Source: Rhodoferax ferrireducens T118
Lineage (GTDB): Bacteria; Pseudomonadota; Gammaproteobacteria; Burkholderiales; Burkholderiaceae_C
Direction of reading: 5' to 3'
Length of the DNA: 64,000 nucleotides
Assembly (NCBI RefSeq): GCF_000013605.1
Contig: NC_007908.1
Coordinates: forward strand, 2,418,001-2,482,000
This document shows, in pieces, positions 55,778 to 64,000 of the stretch; within the stretch, counting starts at the first letter, position 1, and each line of letters starts with the position of its first letter. The position numbers were made by a program, and so were the translations under genes. The notes beneath the pieces are model-generated. The model had not been told where the DNA came from. It saw only the letters and a program-made list of their open reading frames with translations, and did not search any database.

Positions 55778-56839
55778 ATGCGCCTGCCCGTCCTGCAAAA
55801 AGTCCCTGCCCTGCAGCCCGCAGAACTCAGCGAGCTCACTCAGCATGCCGTCGAGGACCTGCTGCGCGAAGGCGAGTCACAAAACACCCTGGCCAGCTAC
55901 CGTAGCGCTTTGCGCTACTGGGCGGCCTGGTATGGGATTCGATACGGCCGTCAGATTGACTTACCGGTGCCGACCGCTTGCGTGCTGCAGTTCATCGTCG
56001 ACCATGCTCAGCGCACTACCGACAAAGGACTCGTGTCGGAACTGCCGGCCGAGATTGACCAGGCCTTGGTCCAGGCCGGCTACAAAGGCAAGCCCGGCGC
56101 TTTGGCGCACAACACGCTGGTGCACCGGATCGCGGTGTTGTCCAAGGCCCACCAGATGCGCGAGTTCAAGAATCCCTGCCACGACCCCAAGGTGCGCGAG
56201 CTGCTGTCACGCACCCGCAAGGCCTACGCCAAGCGCGGCGCCCTGCCCCAGAAAAAGGATGCGCTGACGAAAGATCCGCTGCAGGCGATCCTGGCCACCT
56301 GCGACGACTCGCTGCGCGGCAAGCGCGACCGTGCCCTGCTCCTCTTTGCCTGGTCCAGTGGCGGGCGCAGACGTTCCGAAGTGGCGGGCGCGGACATGCA
56401 GTTTTTGAAACGGGTGGGGCCGACCGCCTTCATCTTCACCCTCGCCCACTCCAAGACCAATCAGGCTGGAACAGACCAGCCGGAAAATGGCAAGCCGGTA
56501 CTGGGCGCTGCGGGGACGGCACTTAACGATTGGCTCCAGGCCGGTCCAATCACATCAGGCGCGATTTTTAGGAGAATTCGCAAGGGCGGGCATCTCGGTG
56601 ACGCCCTCTCCCCCGCTGCCGTGCGCACCATCGTCAAGGACCGCTGTGCGTTGGCGGGAATTGAAGGGGATTTTTCTGCGCATTCGTTGCGATCAGGCTT
56701 TGTGACGGAGGCCGGCCGCCAGAACGTGCCACTGGCGGAAACGATGGCGATGACGGGGCATCACAGTTTGGCGACGGTGTTGGGGTATTTCCGATCTGAG
56801 AGCGCTTTGTCGAGTGCAGCCGCCCGGCTATACGAATAA
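55778..56839 (+). CDS. Tyrosine-type site-specific recombinase/integrase
   Basis: 353 aa. N-terminal SAM-like core-binding domain (about 20-150; SQNTLASYRSALRYWAAWYG), catalytic domain from about 170. Catalytic set seen: Arg in SSGGRRRSEVA, Lys in AHSKTNQ, HSLRSGF (His-x-x-Arg), GHHSLATV and the nucleophile Tyr in LGYFRSE. All look intact. ATG 55778 is favoured over a TTG at 55754 but neither has a Shine-Dalgarno. With KfrA it makes a two-gene module absent from the usual gene order, so it was probably acquired. Confidence 0.87.
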   Translation: MRLPVLQKVPALQPAELSELTQHAVEDLLREGESQNTLASYRSALRYWAAWYGIRYGRQIDLPVPTACVLQFIVDHAQRTTDKGLVSELPAEIDQALVQAGYKGKPGALAHNTLVHRIAVLSKAHQMREFKNPCHDPKVRELLSRTRKAYAKRGALPQKKDALTKDPLQAILATCDDSLRGKRDRALLLFAWSSGGRRRSEVAGADMQFLKRVGPTAFIFTLAHSKTNQAGTDQPENGKPVLGAAGTALNDWLQAGPITSGAIFRRIRKGGHLGDALSPAAVRTIVKDRCALAGIEGDFSAHSLRSGFVTEAGRQNVPLAETMAMTGHHSLATVLGYFRSESALSSAAARLYE

Positions 56840-57176
56840 ATGGCTTGCCCAAATGCGTCAGAAAAAGGTTAGCTCGACTACTGCTTCGAATTTGAGCCCG
56901 GCAAGTGCATATGCTGGGCATCACTGCCATTATTCCGGTCAACCAAGCGGGTCTACAGAAATTCAAATTGCCCGCCCGATACCTGACATTGGCGCCGGTA
57001 GGCCAACTGTCAGCTGTATGGCCGCGATTTCAACCAAAAGGGGTATCCGGACTCGACCAGGAGCGGAAGAGATCTTTCATTCTCAGATGCAGTCCTTGAT
57101 CAAACAAAATTCTCCACAGCGGCCGTTCACCAGACAATCTCGAGTTTTCGCTATGGCTGTCTCTTGAGCCGGACAG
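56840..57176. other. Region between recombinase and the dual-REC GGDEF-EAL gene
   Basis: 337 bp. Open frames here (about 117 codons on the plus strand) do not resemble a known protein and have no ribosome site. It could be part of the acquired module or relic sequence. No clear repeats or tRNA/att site were seen. Confidence 0.35.
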
Positions 57177-59738
57177 TCAACCAGCCGCACGTTGGTCACC
57201 CGCCGGGATGACGACGGGTTTGAAGGTGCGCATGAACTGTGTCATCTCCGCGCCCGGTATCGGCCTGCTGACCATATACCCCTGCATGATGTCGCAGCGC
57301 AGAGTGCGCAAATGGCGTGCCTGGTCAGCAGTCTCTACGCCTTCGCCAATGATCTCCAGACCCAGGCTGTGCCCCAAAGCGATGACCGCCTTGACGATGG
57401 CGGCATTGTTGCTGTTGGTGGTCATGTCGCGCACAAAGGCAATGTCAATTTTGAGCTTGTCGACTTCCAACTGCTGGAGGTATGCCAGAGACGAATAACC
57501 TGTGCCGAAGTCGTCAATCGATAGTTGTACGCCCAGGGCTTTCAGACTGGCCAGTGTCTCCAATGACCTTTCACGGTCCAGCATGACGCTGCTCTCCGTG
57601 ATTTCGAGCTCCAGCATGCCCGGTGCAATGCCGGTTTCTTGCAGGGCATCCTTCACCGACTCAACCAGTTTGCCGCGGCTTAACTGAACGGCAGACACGT
57701 TCACCGCCACCTGGCGCAGTGGCAAGCCCAACCCTGCCCATTGCTTGATCTGCCGACAGGCAGTGCGCAAAACCCAGTCGCCCAGCGTGACCACGTAGCC
57801 ACTTTCTTCTGCCAAAGGTATGAATTCGTTGGGTGGAATCAGGCCGCGCTCGGCATGCTGCCAGCGCACCAACGCTTCCACGCCCACTATTTCGCCGCTG
57901 ATCAGGTCCACTTGCGGCTGGTAGTAAAGCCGAAGTTCGTCACGTTCGACCGATTGGCGTAGTGCGGCTTCTAGCGTCAGCCGCGCTTTGGAGCGGCCCA
58001 TCATCTCCATGGAGAAGAACCGCAACATGCCTCGACCGCGCGACTTGGCCTGGTGCAGCGCCGCCGCCGCATTGCTTTGCAGCGTCTCGACGTCGCGTCC
58101 ATCGGACGGGTACATGGAAATGCCGATGCTTGCACCCACATAGACGCTGCTGTCATTGAGATTGAACGGGATTCCCAAGGCATCAATCATGCGCTGCGCA
58201 ACCAGATCAATCGGCGGCGCATTTTCGCCCTGGTTCAAGATGATGTTGAACTCATCCCCGCTGATGCGGGCAACGGCATCCAGGTCTGGCAGCAGCGTGC
58301 GCAGGCGTTTGCTGGCCTCAATCAGCAGTTGGTCACCCTGGCTGTGACCGAGGCTCTGGTTAACGCTATTGAAGTTGTCCAAATTGACAATCAACAGCGC
58401 GAACTGTGACTGGTCACGCTCAGCACGCTGCAAAGTGCGGCCCAAAAACTCACGAAACAGAACCCGGTTCGGCAAGCCTGTGAGCGGATCGCGGTTGATG
58501 TAGAAATCCAGTCGTTGCTCGGTCTCGTGGCGTTTGGAAATGTCGCGATGCGAGCCGCGTTGGCCAAGTGAACGCCCCGATGTGTCCAGCACCCTGTTGG
58601 AGACGTGTTCGATCCAGCGTTCGCCGCCGTCTTTTGCCTTGATGCGAAAAATCAGCGGTTCTGACACGGTACCCGCAGCGGCCGGACCGTATTTATTCCA
58701 GGCAGACAGGTCATCCGGATGGATGATGGTGTCCATCAATTCAGCATTGTCGAAAAAGTCTTGCGGAGCGTAACCGGACTCGTGCACACAAGCGGGCGAC
58801 ACATACAGGTAGCTGCCATCGGGTGCCATCCAGTATTCCCAGTTGGGTGAGTAGTCGGCCAGGATGCGGTACTTTTCTTCGCTTTTGTTTAGCAGGGCGG
58901 TGCGCTGTGCCACCAGTTGCTCCAGCGAGAAGCGCAGCCGGGCCAGTTCTAGATGGGTGCGCACACGGGCGCGTACTTCATCAATGTCGAATGGCTTGCT
59001 AATAAAGTCGGCCGCGCCCAGGTCAAACCCTTTGACCTTTTGATCAGTTGCATCCACCACGGTAACAAAGATCACCGGAATGCCATTGCCTGCGGCGCTG
59101 GCTTTGATGCGTTGGCACACTTCGTAGCCATCCATGCCGGGCATCACAATGTCCAGCAGCACCAGGTCGGGTGGTGTCGGACCCTGCACCAATTCAAGGG
59201 CCTTGGGCCCTGAGTTGGCCACCATGATGCGGTATTCCTCCTTGAGGGCATCCAGCAATTCGTGGATGTTTTCCGGCACATCGTCCACCACCAGGAGCGA
59301 CGCCTGGCGCTCTTGCTGGTGGGCTATGTCAAAAGTGACCGGTTGTCTGCGATGGCGCTGCAATTCAAGCTGGATGCGCACCCGCAAATGCAGCAAGTCC
59401 GGGTTGACCGGTTTGGTGATGTAGTCGGCCACGCCCAGGGTCAGGCCACGCGCCTCGTCGGCAGCATCGGCCAAAGCGGTAACAAAGATCACCGGAATGT
59501 CGGCGGTTTTCGGATCGGCTTTCAGGTGTGCCAGAACGGAATACCCGTCCATGCCGGGCATTTTGATGTCCAGCAAAATCAGATCGGGCTGGGGCACGCG
59601 CCGCGCCAGTTCAAGGGCTTTCTCACCCGTGTTGGCCGCCAGGATGGCATAGTCATCGCGCAGGATGTTCATTAGTGCGTGCAGGTTCTCGTTGACATCG
59701 TCAACAATGAGAATGCAGGTGCGGGTGCTTGGGTTCAT
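57177..59738 (-). CDS. Dual response-regulator PAS-GGDEF-EAL protein
   Basis: 853 aa. REC1 (about 8-125, Asp in [11 protein letters not shown]), REC2 (about 143-260, Asp in [11 protein letters not shown]), PAS/PAC (about 283-405), GGDEF (about 410-575, active-site ISGDEF) and EAL (about 590-840, [21 protein letters not shown]). The GGDEF signature has Ser for the first Gly, a variant often still active, and the EAL residues are intact, so it may make or cleave cyclic di-GMP under phosphorylation control of two receivers. It follows the hybrid kinase gene by 11 bp on the same strand and is its likely output. Confidence 0.93.
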   Translation of the reverse strand: MNPSTRTCILIVDDVNENLHALMNILRDDYAILAANTGEKALELARRVPQPDLILLDIKMPGMDGYSVLAHLKADPKTADIPVIFVTALADAADEARGLTLGVADYITKPVNPDLLHLRVRIQLELQRHRRQPVTFDIAHQQERQASLLVVDDVPENIHELLDALKEEYRIMVANSGPKALELVQGPTPPDLVLLDIVMPGMDGYEVCQRIKASAAGNGIPVIFVTVVDATDQKVKGFDLGAADFISKPFDIDEVRARVRTHLELARLRFSLEQLVAQRTALLNKSEEKYRILADYSPNWEYWMAPDGSYLYVSPACVHESGYAPQDFFDNAELMDTIIHPDDLSAWNKYGPAAAGTVSEPLIFRIKAKDGGERWIEHVSNRVLDTSGRSLGQRGSHRDISKRHETEQRLDFYINRDPLTGLPNRVLFREFLGRTLQRAERDQSQFALLIVNLDNFNSVNQSLGHSQGDQLLIEASKRLRTLLPDLDAVARISGDEFNIILNQGENAPPIDLVAQRMIDALGIPFNLNDSSVYVGASIGISMYPSDGRDVETLQSNAAAALHQAKSRGRGMLRFFSMEMMGRSKARLTLEAALRQSVERDELRLYYQPQVDLISGEIVGVEALVRWQHAERGLIPPNEFIPLAEESGYVVTLGDWVLRTACRQIKQWAGLGLPLRQVAVNVSAVQLSRGKLVESVKDALQETGIAPGMLELEITESSVMLDRERSLETLASLKALGVQLSIDDFGTGYSSLAYLQQLEVDKLKIDIAFVRDMTTNSNNAAIVKAVIALGHSLGLEIIGEGVETADQARHLRTLRCDIMQGYMVSRPIPGAEMTQFMRTFKPVVIPAGDQRAAG

Positions 59739-59749
59739 ATTGAAAAGAC

Positions 59750-62700
59750 TCAGGTGGTGATCTTCATGCGGTTTTGCAATTGTTTGAGCAGCAACTGCGC
59801 AGCGTCAAGCTCAAACAGTTCCACTTTGCCGGCAATCACCGCAATGTCCGCCTGCAGCGGTGTGCCGCTGACACCTCTGAACAATTGGCCCAGTATCTTT
59901 TCGGCGCTGCCCAAATCGTAGCTCAGGGCCTGCTTGAGCCCTTCCAGGTGCCCACGCAGTTGGTTTCCATCCAGCAACGTGGCCGATGCTTCGGGGGGCT
60001 TGGTGCTGGCACCCAGTCTGTCAATGTCCTGAAGCACCTGCTGCAGCAAGACTTGCATGGCCTCCAGTTCTGCGTTGGCGGGTGTATGGTCTTTTTTGAT
60101 CTGCGCATCAATCAGGGCTACTTGCAGGTACAGGGCCTGCGCCCCGATGTTGCCGGTGACACCTTTGAGTAGATGGCAATAATCCCCAGCCTGGTGAGCG
60201 TCTTGCGTTGCGATCAAGTGCCTCAACTTGTCAACCGCATCGGCATAGTGCTCCCTGAAACGACGCAACTGCCGGCGGTAGGCATCTGCCTTTCCACCAA
60301 TGCGCCGCACGCCTTCAACGGCGTCCAGACTGGACAGTCCCAGCAGGTCCTGCGGCAGGTCTGGATGGGAGATGGCGGGCTTGGGCGCGCTGGTTCTGTC
60401 TGCTGGCAAATGAATCCATTTTGCCAACGTCGCCATCAGGTGCTCCGGGTCCACTGGCTTGCTGATGTGGTCGTTCATACCAGCCTCGCGGCTCTTTTGC
60501 GCATCCTGAGGCATTGCCAGCGCCGTCATGGCAATGATGGGAAGGCTGGCAAAACGTGCGCCTTCAGGCGTATTGGCCAAGGCGCGAATGCGGCGCGTTG
60601 CTTGCAGCCCATCCATCACCGGCATTTGCAGGTCCATCAGCACGGCATCCAGGTCGTGCTGCTGCACCTTATCGAGCGCCTCCTGGCCGTTGACGGCTTC
60701 GATGATCTCGATACCTTCGCCGCGCAGCAGTTCAGTGGCGAATTCCCGATTGATGTCGTTGTCTTCCACCAGCAACAGGCACGCACCGGAAAGTGAGCTG
60801 TTGCCTCGCGTATCTGCAGACGCTGGTTGTTTGTTGCCCCCAGCCAGAATGCGCCCGCGCCCAAGAACGGACAAGACGGTGTCCAGCAAGGTGGAAGGCG
60901 ATACCGGCTTGGTCAGGAAACCGTCCACCCGTGCCTGTTCAGCCAGCTTGATGACGTCTTCGTGACCATAGGCGCTCACCATCACGACTTTGGGTTGGTG
61001 TGCAATGCCTGGTTCTGCGCGGATGCGCCGGGTGACTTCGTCGCCGTTCATGCCGGGCATGCGCCAGTCCATCAGCACCAGATCAAAGGGGTGGGCCGCT
61101 GCATTCTTCAAAATAGTCAGCGCGGCAGGCCCGCTATTGGCCGTGCTGGCATCCACATGAAAGTAGCGCAACGTTTGAGCCATGATTTCGCACGAAGCTT
61201 CGTTGTCATCCACCACCAGCATGCGCAGGCCTTTGAGCAGCGGCCCCGTCTGCTCTATCAATTCAAGTTGACGCGCCCGGCTGTGTTCGGATAGTTGAAG
61301 TTGCACGGTAAAACAAATGGTGGTGCCTTTGCCAGGTTGGGAGTCTTCAATCCAGATGCGTCCCCCCATCAGTTCGACCAGGCTTTTGCTGATGACCAAG
61401 CCCAGCCCGGTACCACCAAAGCGGCGGGTGGTGGACTGGTCAGCCTGGGTGAATTTTTTGAACAGCGTGTTTTGGACTTCTCGGGCAATGCCAATGCCGC
61501 TGTCGCGCACATAGACTTGCAGCGTTAGTCCGACCTCGGTCTGCGATGTGCTGAGGAAACCCAGCTCGACCTGGCCCTGCTCTGTGAATTTGACCGCGTT
61601 GCCACACACATTGAGCAGCACTTGCCCCAGTCGCAAGGGGTCGCCGATCAGGAACGGTGGAATCGATCCGTCGTAACGGATGAGAAATTCGATGCCTTTT
61701 TGTTCAGCCTGGTAGCCGATGGCATCGGTGAGCTGGCCCAGCACCGCGTCCAGTCCAAACTCGACGCTTTCAATGTCAATCTTGCCGGCTTCAATTTTGG
61801 AAATATCCAAGATGTCGTTGATGGTGCCCAACAAGGAATGCGCCGCCCCCTGCGCCTTGGCCAGGTAGTTGTGCTGGGTCGGCGACAAATCGGTTTTGAG
61901 TAGCAGGTAAAGCATGCCCAGCACTGCGTTCATGGGGGTGCGGATTTCATGGCTCATATTGGCCAGGAATTCTGATTTGGCGCTGGTGGCCTCTTCTGCA
62001 GCGTCTTTTGCCTGCTGGAGTTCTTGCGTGCGGACAGTGACGATGGCTTCCAGGTTTTGGTTGAGTTCGGCCAGATCCTGCATCGAGTCGGAAAGCTGCA
62101 TGCGGCTTTCGTTGAAGGCTTTGACGAGTTCGCCCAGTTCGTCCTGGTAGGGGTAGCTGATGGGTTCAACCAGCAGGTTGCGGCGCTGGAATCGCCAGTT
62201 CCTGACAGCCCTGGCAACTTGCGTGACGGCGTCAGACAGGCGAAAGCGGATCGCCCACGAAAAAATAAGCCACAGCGCGGTGGTGACCACCAGTGAGTTG
62301 ACCAGGGTCACCATGACACTGTATTTGGAGCGCGTCCAGACCACGTCGCGGCTGGAGTACATCTTGAGGCTCCCAATCAACTGGGTATCCCCGCGCGCAG
62401 AGGTGTAGTTAAGCGGTACGGAGGTCTGATTGAATGCGCTTGCCGGCGAATGGGTAGCCTCACCATCGCCCTCTGGCAGCTCTCCATCGATAGCAGAGAG
62501 GTCCCCTGTGATCGCGGTAATTTGAACGCCCGTGACGATGGCATTTTGTCGAATCCCCCGCGCTAGCGAGCGCAGTCCCTGGCCATCGAGCTCCCATACC
62601 GCAACCGCTGCACTGGGGGCAATCGTCTGCCCTAACGTTGCCAAATCACTTTGAATGTCGCGGTTGACGCTGATGAGCTGAATGGCGAGCTGTGCAACGG

Positions 62701-62779
62701 CCATGCACAGCGCCACCAGCAAATACCATGGGAATATCGCAAAGAGCAACCTTCTGGTCAGCGTTTGGGTGGGCGTCAT
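59750..62779 (-). CDS. Hybrid sensor histidine kinase with two receivers and HPt
   Basis: About 1009 aa from ATG 62779 (a TTG at 62824 gives a longer form). TM1 about 12-36, periplasmic sensor about 37-150, TM2 about 152-180, HAMP-like linker and coiled coil, HisKA with [20 protein letters not shown], HATPase ([19 protein letters not shown]), REC1 ([13 protein letters not shown]), REC2 ([13 protein letters not shown]), and HPt ([13 protein letters not shown]) near residue 900. This is a full phosphorelay within one chain. Its gene starts 30 bp after the periplasmic-binding-protein gene and is followed by the cyclic di-GMP enzyme, so binding protein to kinase to output is the probable route. 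Confidence 0.92.
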   Translation of the reverse strand: MTPTQTLTRRLLFAIFPWYLLVALCMAVAQLAIQLISVNRDIQSDLATLGQTIAPSAAVAVWELDGQGLRSLARGIRQNAIVTGVQITAITGDLSAIDGELPEGDGEATHSPASAFNQTSVPLNYTSARGDTQLIGSLKMYSSRDVVWTRSKYSVMVTLVNSLVVTTALWLIFSWAIRFRLSDAVTQVARAVRNWRFQRRNLLVEPISYPYQDELGELVKAFNESRMQLSDSMQDLAELNQNLEAIVTVRTQELQQAKDAAEEATSAKSEFLANMSHEIRTPMNAVLGMLYLLLKTDLSPTQHNYLAKAQGAAHSLLGTINDILDISKIEAGKIDIESVEFGLDAVLGQLTDAIGYQAEQKGIEFLIRYDGSIPPFLIGDPLRLGQVLLNVCGNAVKFTEQGQVELGFLSTSQTEVGLTLQVYVRDSGIGIAREVQNTLFKKFTQADQSTTRRFGGTGLGLVISKSLVELMGGRIWIEDSQPGKGTTICFTVQLQLSEHSRARQLELIEQTGPLLKGLRMLVVDDNEASCEIMAQTLRYFHVDASTANSGPAALTILKNAAAHPFDLVLMDWRMPGMNGDEVTRRIRAEPGIAHQPKVVMVSAYGHEDVIKLAEQARVDGFLTKPVSPSTLLDTVLSVLGRGRILAGGNKQPASADTRGNSSLSGACLLLVEDNDINREFATELLRGEGIEIIEAVNGQEALDKVQQHDLDAVLMDLQMPVMDGLQATRRIRALANTPEGARFASLPIIAMTALAMPQDAQKSREAGMNDHISKPVDPEHLMATLAKWIHLPADRTSAPKPAISHPDLPQDLLGLSSLDAVEGVRRIGGKADAYRRQLRRFREHYADAVDKLRHLIATQDAHQAGDYCHLLKGVTGNIGAQALYLQVALIDAQIKKDHTPANAELEAMQVLLQQVLQDIDRLGASTKPPEASATLLDGNQLRGHLEGLKQALSYDLGSAEKILGQLFRGVSGTPLQADIAVIAGKVELFELDAAQLLLKQLQNRMKITT

Positions 62780-62808
62780 TGGGTCAATCGTGTGAGAGGG
62801 TGCGCCGC

Positions 62809-63753
62809 CTATCGCCACCACCAATGGGTATCGGGCTCCGGGTTGCCCGGAGGTAGGTTCGGGTTGCTTAGGCGAATCACCAGGCGTTTTTCCTTGGCCA
62901 GGGCGGCGATTTCCTTGGCGTGGTAGGTCTCGAACAACTTGCGAAAGGAACCATCGACCAATGCCAGCGTCAGACCATGTTCAATACGCCGTGCCAGTGC
63001 TTTGTTGTCTTTTTTGACCCAAAAATAAACCGGAAAGGGGAAGAACAGCGCTTTGGTTTTCTCCACTGCCAGTTGGGGGTAGTTGACCTTGCGTTCTTCC
63101 AGTTCGCGCGAAGCCTCATTGAGACCGCGTGGAAATGCATCAAAACGTTTTGCCGCCAGCATACCGAACAGGTTTTCATAGCTGGTCGATGTCTCGACCG
63201 TGAAGCCGTTGGCTCGCATCACGGGCACATCGGCCCACTGGCTGTTCAGCCCGAAGGTGAGCTGCTGTCGCATAGCTTGCTCATCCAGGTTGGCAATACG
63301 TTGCTGGTCTATGGCGCGGATCACAAAAATGCGAAACCCCACAATGCCGCGCAAGATGTCGATCTTGACGGGAGCCATCTGCGACTCGCGCTCCACATTG
63401 GTACCAAGGGCAATCACGTCGATTGCCCCCGCCTGCAGTAGCTGCACCCCGCGATTTTGCGTAATGTCTTCTGTGTAGGGATTTAGCTGCGTGGCTGCTG
63501 ATCCGTCCTGCGTGTGCGCAAGGGCCAGTTCCAGCAGCTTCCAGCGGTATTCATAAATAAGCCCGGCCGGGAAATAGGTCAGCGGCGTGCTGGCCGCCAT
63601 CACCAGCGTGGTTAGAGTGAGCAGATGTGCGCAAACCAACGCAAGCACCAAAGAATACAGCATACGCCAGGTGCACAATCCGCTTGTAGTTACCCGCCGA
63701 GCTGGCGCGTCAATAGACAAGCCCTGAAGCTGAAACTGCGCCCTGATTTGCAT
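62809..63753 (-). CDS. Periplasmic solute-binding-type protein (signalling partner)
   Basis: 314 aa. Signal-anchor at about 30-53 ([23 protein letters not shown]). The mature part is a type 2 periplasmic-binding fold of the amino-acid/aromatic transporter kind ([20 protein letters not shown] ... [11 protein letters not shown] ... [15 protein letters not shown]). No permease or ATPase lies nearby, so rather than a transporter it likely reports ligand to the hybrid kinase below it. ATG 63753 is chosen because GGAAGG lies 9 bases upstream; an in-frame ATG at 63843 lacks this. Ligand unknown. Confidence 0.82.
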   Translation of the reverse strand: MQIRAQFQLQGLSIDAPARRVTTSGLCTWRMLYSLVLALVCAHLLTLTTLVMAASTPLTYFPAGLIYEYRWKLLELALAHTQDGSAATQLNPYTEDITQNRGVQLLQAGAIDVIALGTNVERESQMAPVKIDILRGIVGFRIFVIRAIDQQRIANLDEQAMRQQLTFGLNSQWADVPVMRANGFTVETSTSYENLFGMLAAKRFDAFPRGLNEASRELEERKVNYPQLAVEKTKALFFPFPVYFWVKKDNKALARRIEHGLTLALVDGSFRKLFETYHAKEIAALAKEKRLVIRLSNPNLPPGNPEPDTHWWWR

Positions 63754-64000
63754 CGTGAACACCTTCCCACATAATTTCACGGACATTTGAACAGAATCCG
63801 CCTTGAAATTCTCAATCAAATGGGCTTTGCTGACTTGTCGCAATCAAATACCCAAGATTATTGGCTCGTCATCAAGCCGCAGGTTGCATTGGCGCTTGAG
63901 GACGTGGCTGAGTCGCGGTCGGACTGGTAGAGTGATTTAGATGCTTGCCCTGCCCCTGTTGGACATGCCTCTTCTTAACTCAAATACGCTGCTTTCAGTA
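63754..64000. other. Right end of the window
   Basis: Upstream region of the signalling operon, promoter not identified. A short plus-strand frame (TTG near 63787 to TAG at 63931) reads LNRIRLEILNQMGFADLSQS, then VIKPQVALALEDVAESRSDW, about 48 codons, not recognised. Another frame opens at ATG 63941 and runs off the edge; it is too short to judge. Confidence 0.3.

Noticed and set aside
63787..63933. 48-codon frame at the right end
   Set aside because: No recognisable product or ribosome site; probably chance.

Overview
The window looks like chromosome of a betaproteobacterium of the order Burkholderiales, most likely family Comamonadaceae near Rhodoferax/Polaromonas. This is inferred from the E1-E2-E3 pyruvate dehydrogenase cluster with a lipoyl-bearing E3, the EarP/EF-P pair with an Arg32-type EF-P, the mltG-tmk-holB-pilZ-tatD-ankyrin run, hupB-tRNA-Val-ppiD, and a dispersed 'GGCTNNAGCCCCCGT...GCAGCTA' repeat typical of that family. 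Coding density is high, and most genes are housekeeping or signalling. There is no rRNA and no CRISPR array.

Layout. 1-8.4 kb: a partial PAS sensor kinase faces away from aceE-pdhB-lpdA (pyruvate dehydrogenase). 8.5-13.3 kb: the prkA-DUF444-spoVR stress operon on the minus strand. 13.6-24 kb: mixed genes: a Tat/lipobox beta-helix protein, a cytosine deaminase relic, a GGDEF-EAL protein, an HTH regulator with a palindrome over its start codon, an RNA 2',3'-cyclic phosphodiesterase, a flavoprotein, a BON protein, a chemoreceptor and a CHRD protein. 24-28.6 kb: a large HTH-AAA-TPR regulator diverges from a truncated haemoglobin followed by a methyltransferase. 28.6-33.6 kb: transporter relics, rlmB, a small lipoprotein, ahpC, a LOG-family protein and the YqjD/E/K stress-envelope trio. 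33.6-37.5 kb: a PaaK-like ligase and an archaeal-type AMP phosphorylase translationally coupled to a PRPP-synthetase paralogue. 37.6-54.5 kb: efp/earP, uvrC, pgsA, a DMT exporter, tartrate/malate dehydrogenase, hupB, tRNA-Val, ppiD, tRNA-His, tauE, a TlpA-like protein, ygfZ, mltG-tmk-holB-pilZ-tatD-ankyrin. 54.5-57.2 kb: a small KfrA/tyrosine-recombinase module that looks acquired. 57.2-63.8 kb: a three-gene signalling operon (substrate-binding protein, hybrid kinase, dual-REC PAS-GGDEF-EAL protein).

The most notable signal is not a gene. A short dispersed repeat of about 60 bp occurs at least 11 times, and seven copies lie inside open reading frames where they are translated: the pdhB and lpdA linkers (same frame, same peptide), earP (twice), mltG and tmk (same frame), and the signal peptide of a small lipoprotein. 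A second, hairpin-forming repeat lies tandemly between pdhB and lpdA and again next to that lipoprotein. One intergenic repeat copy shares about 100 bp with the lpdA linker, beyond the repeat itself. Several gene relics (cytosine deaminase, DMT exporter, TRAP permease, metallo-beta-lactamase-fold) show ongoing gene decay. All family assignments are by eye from motifs; no database search was run.
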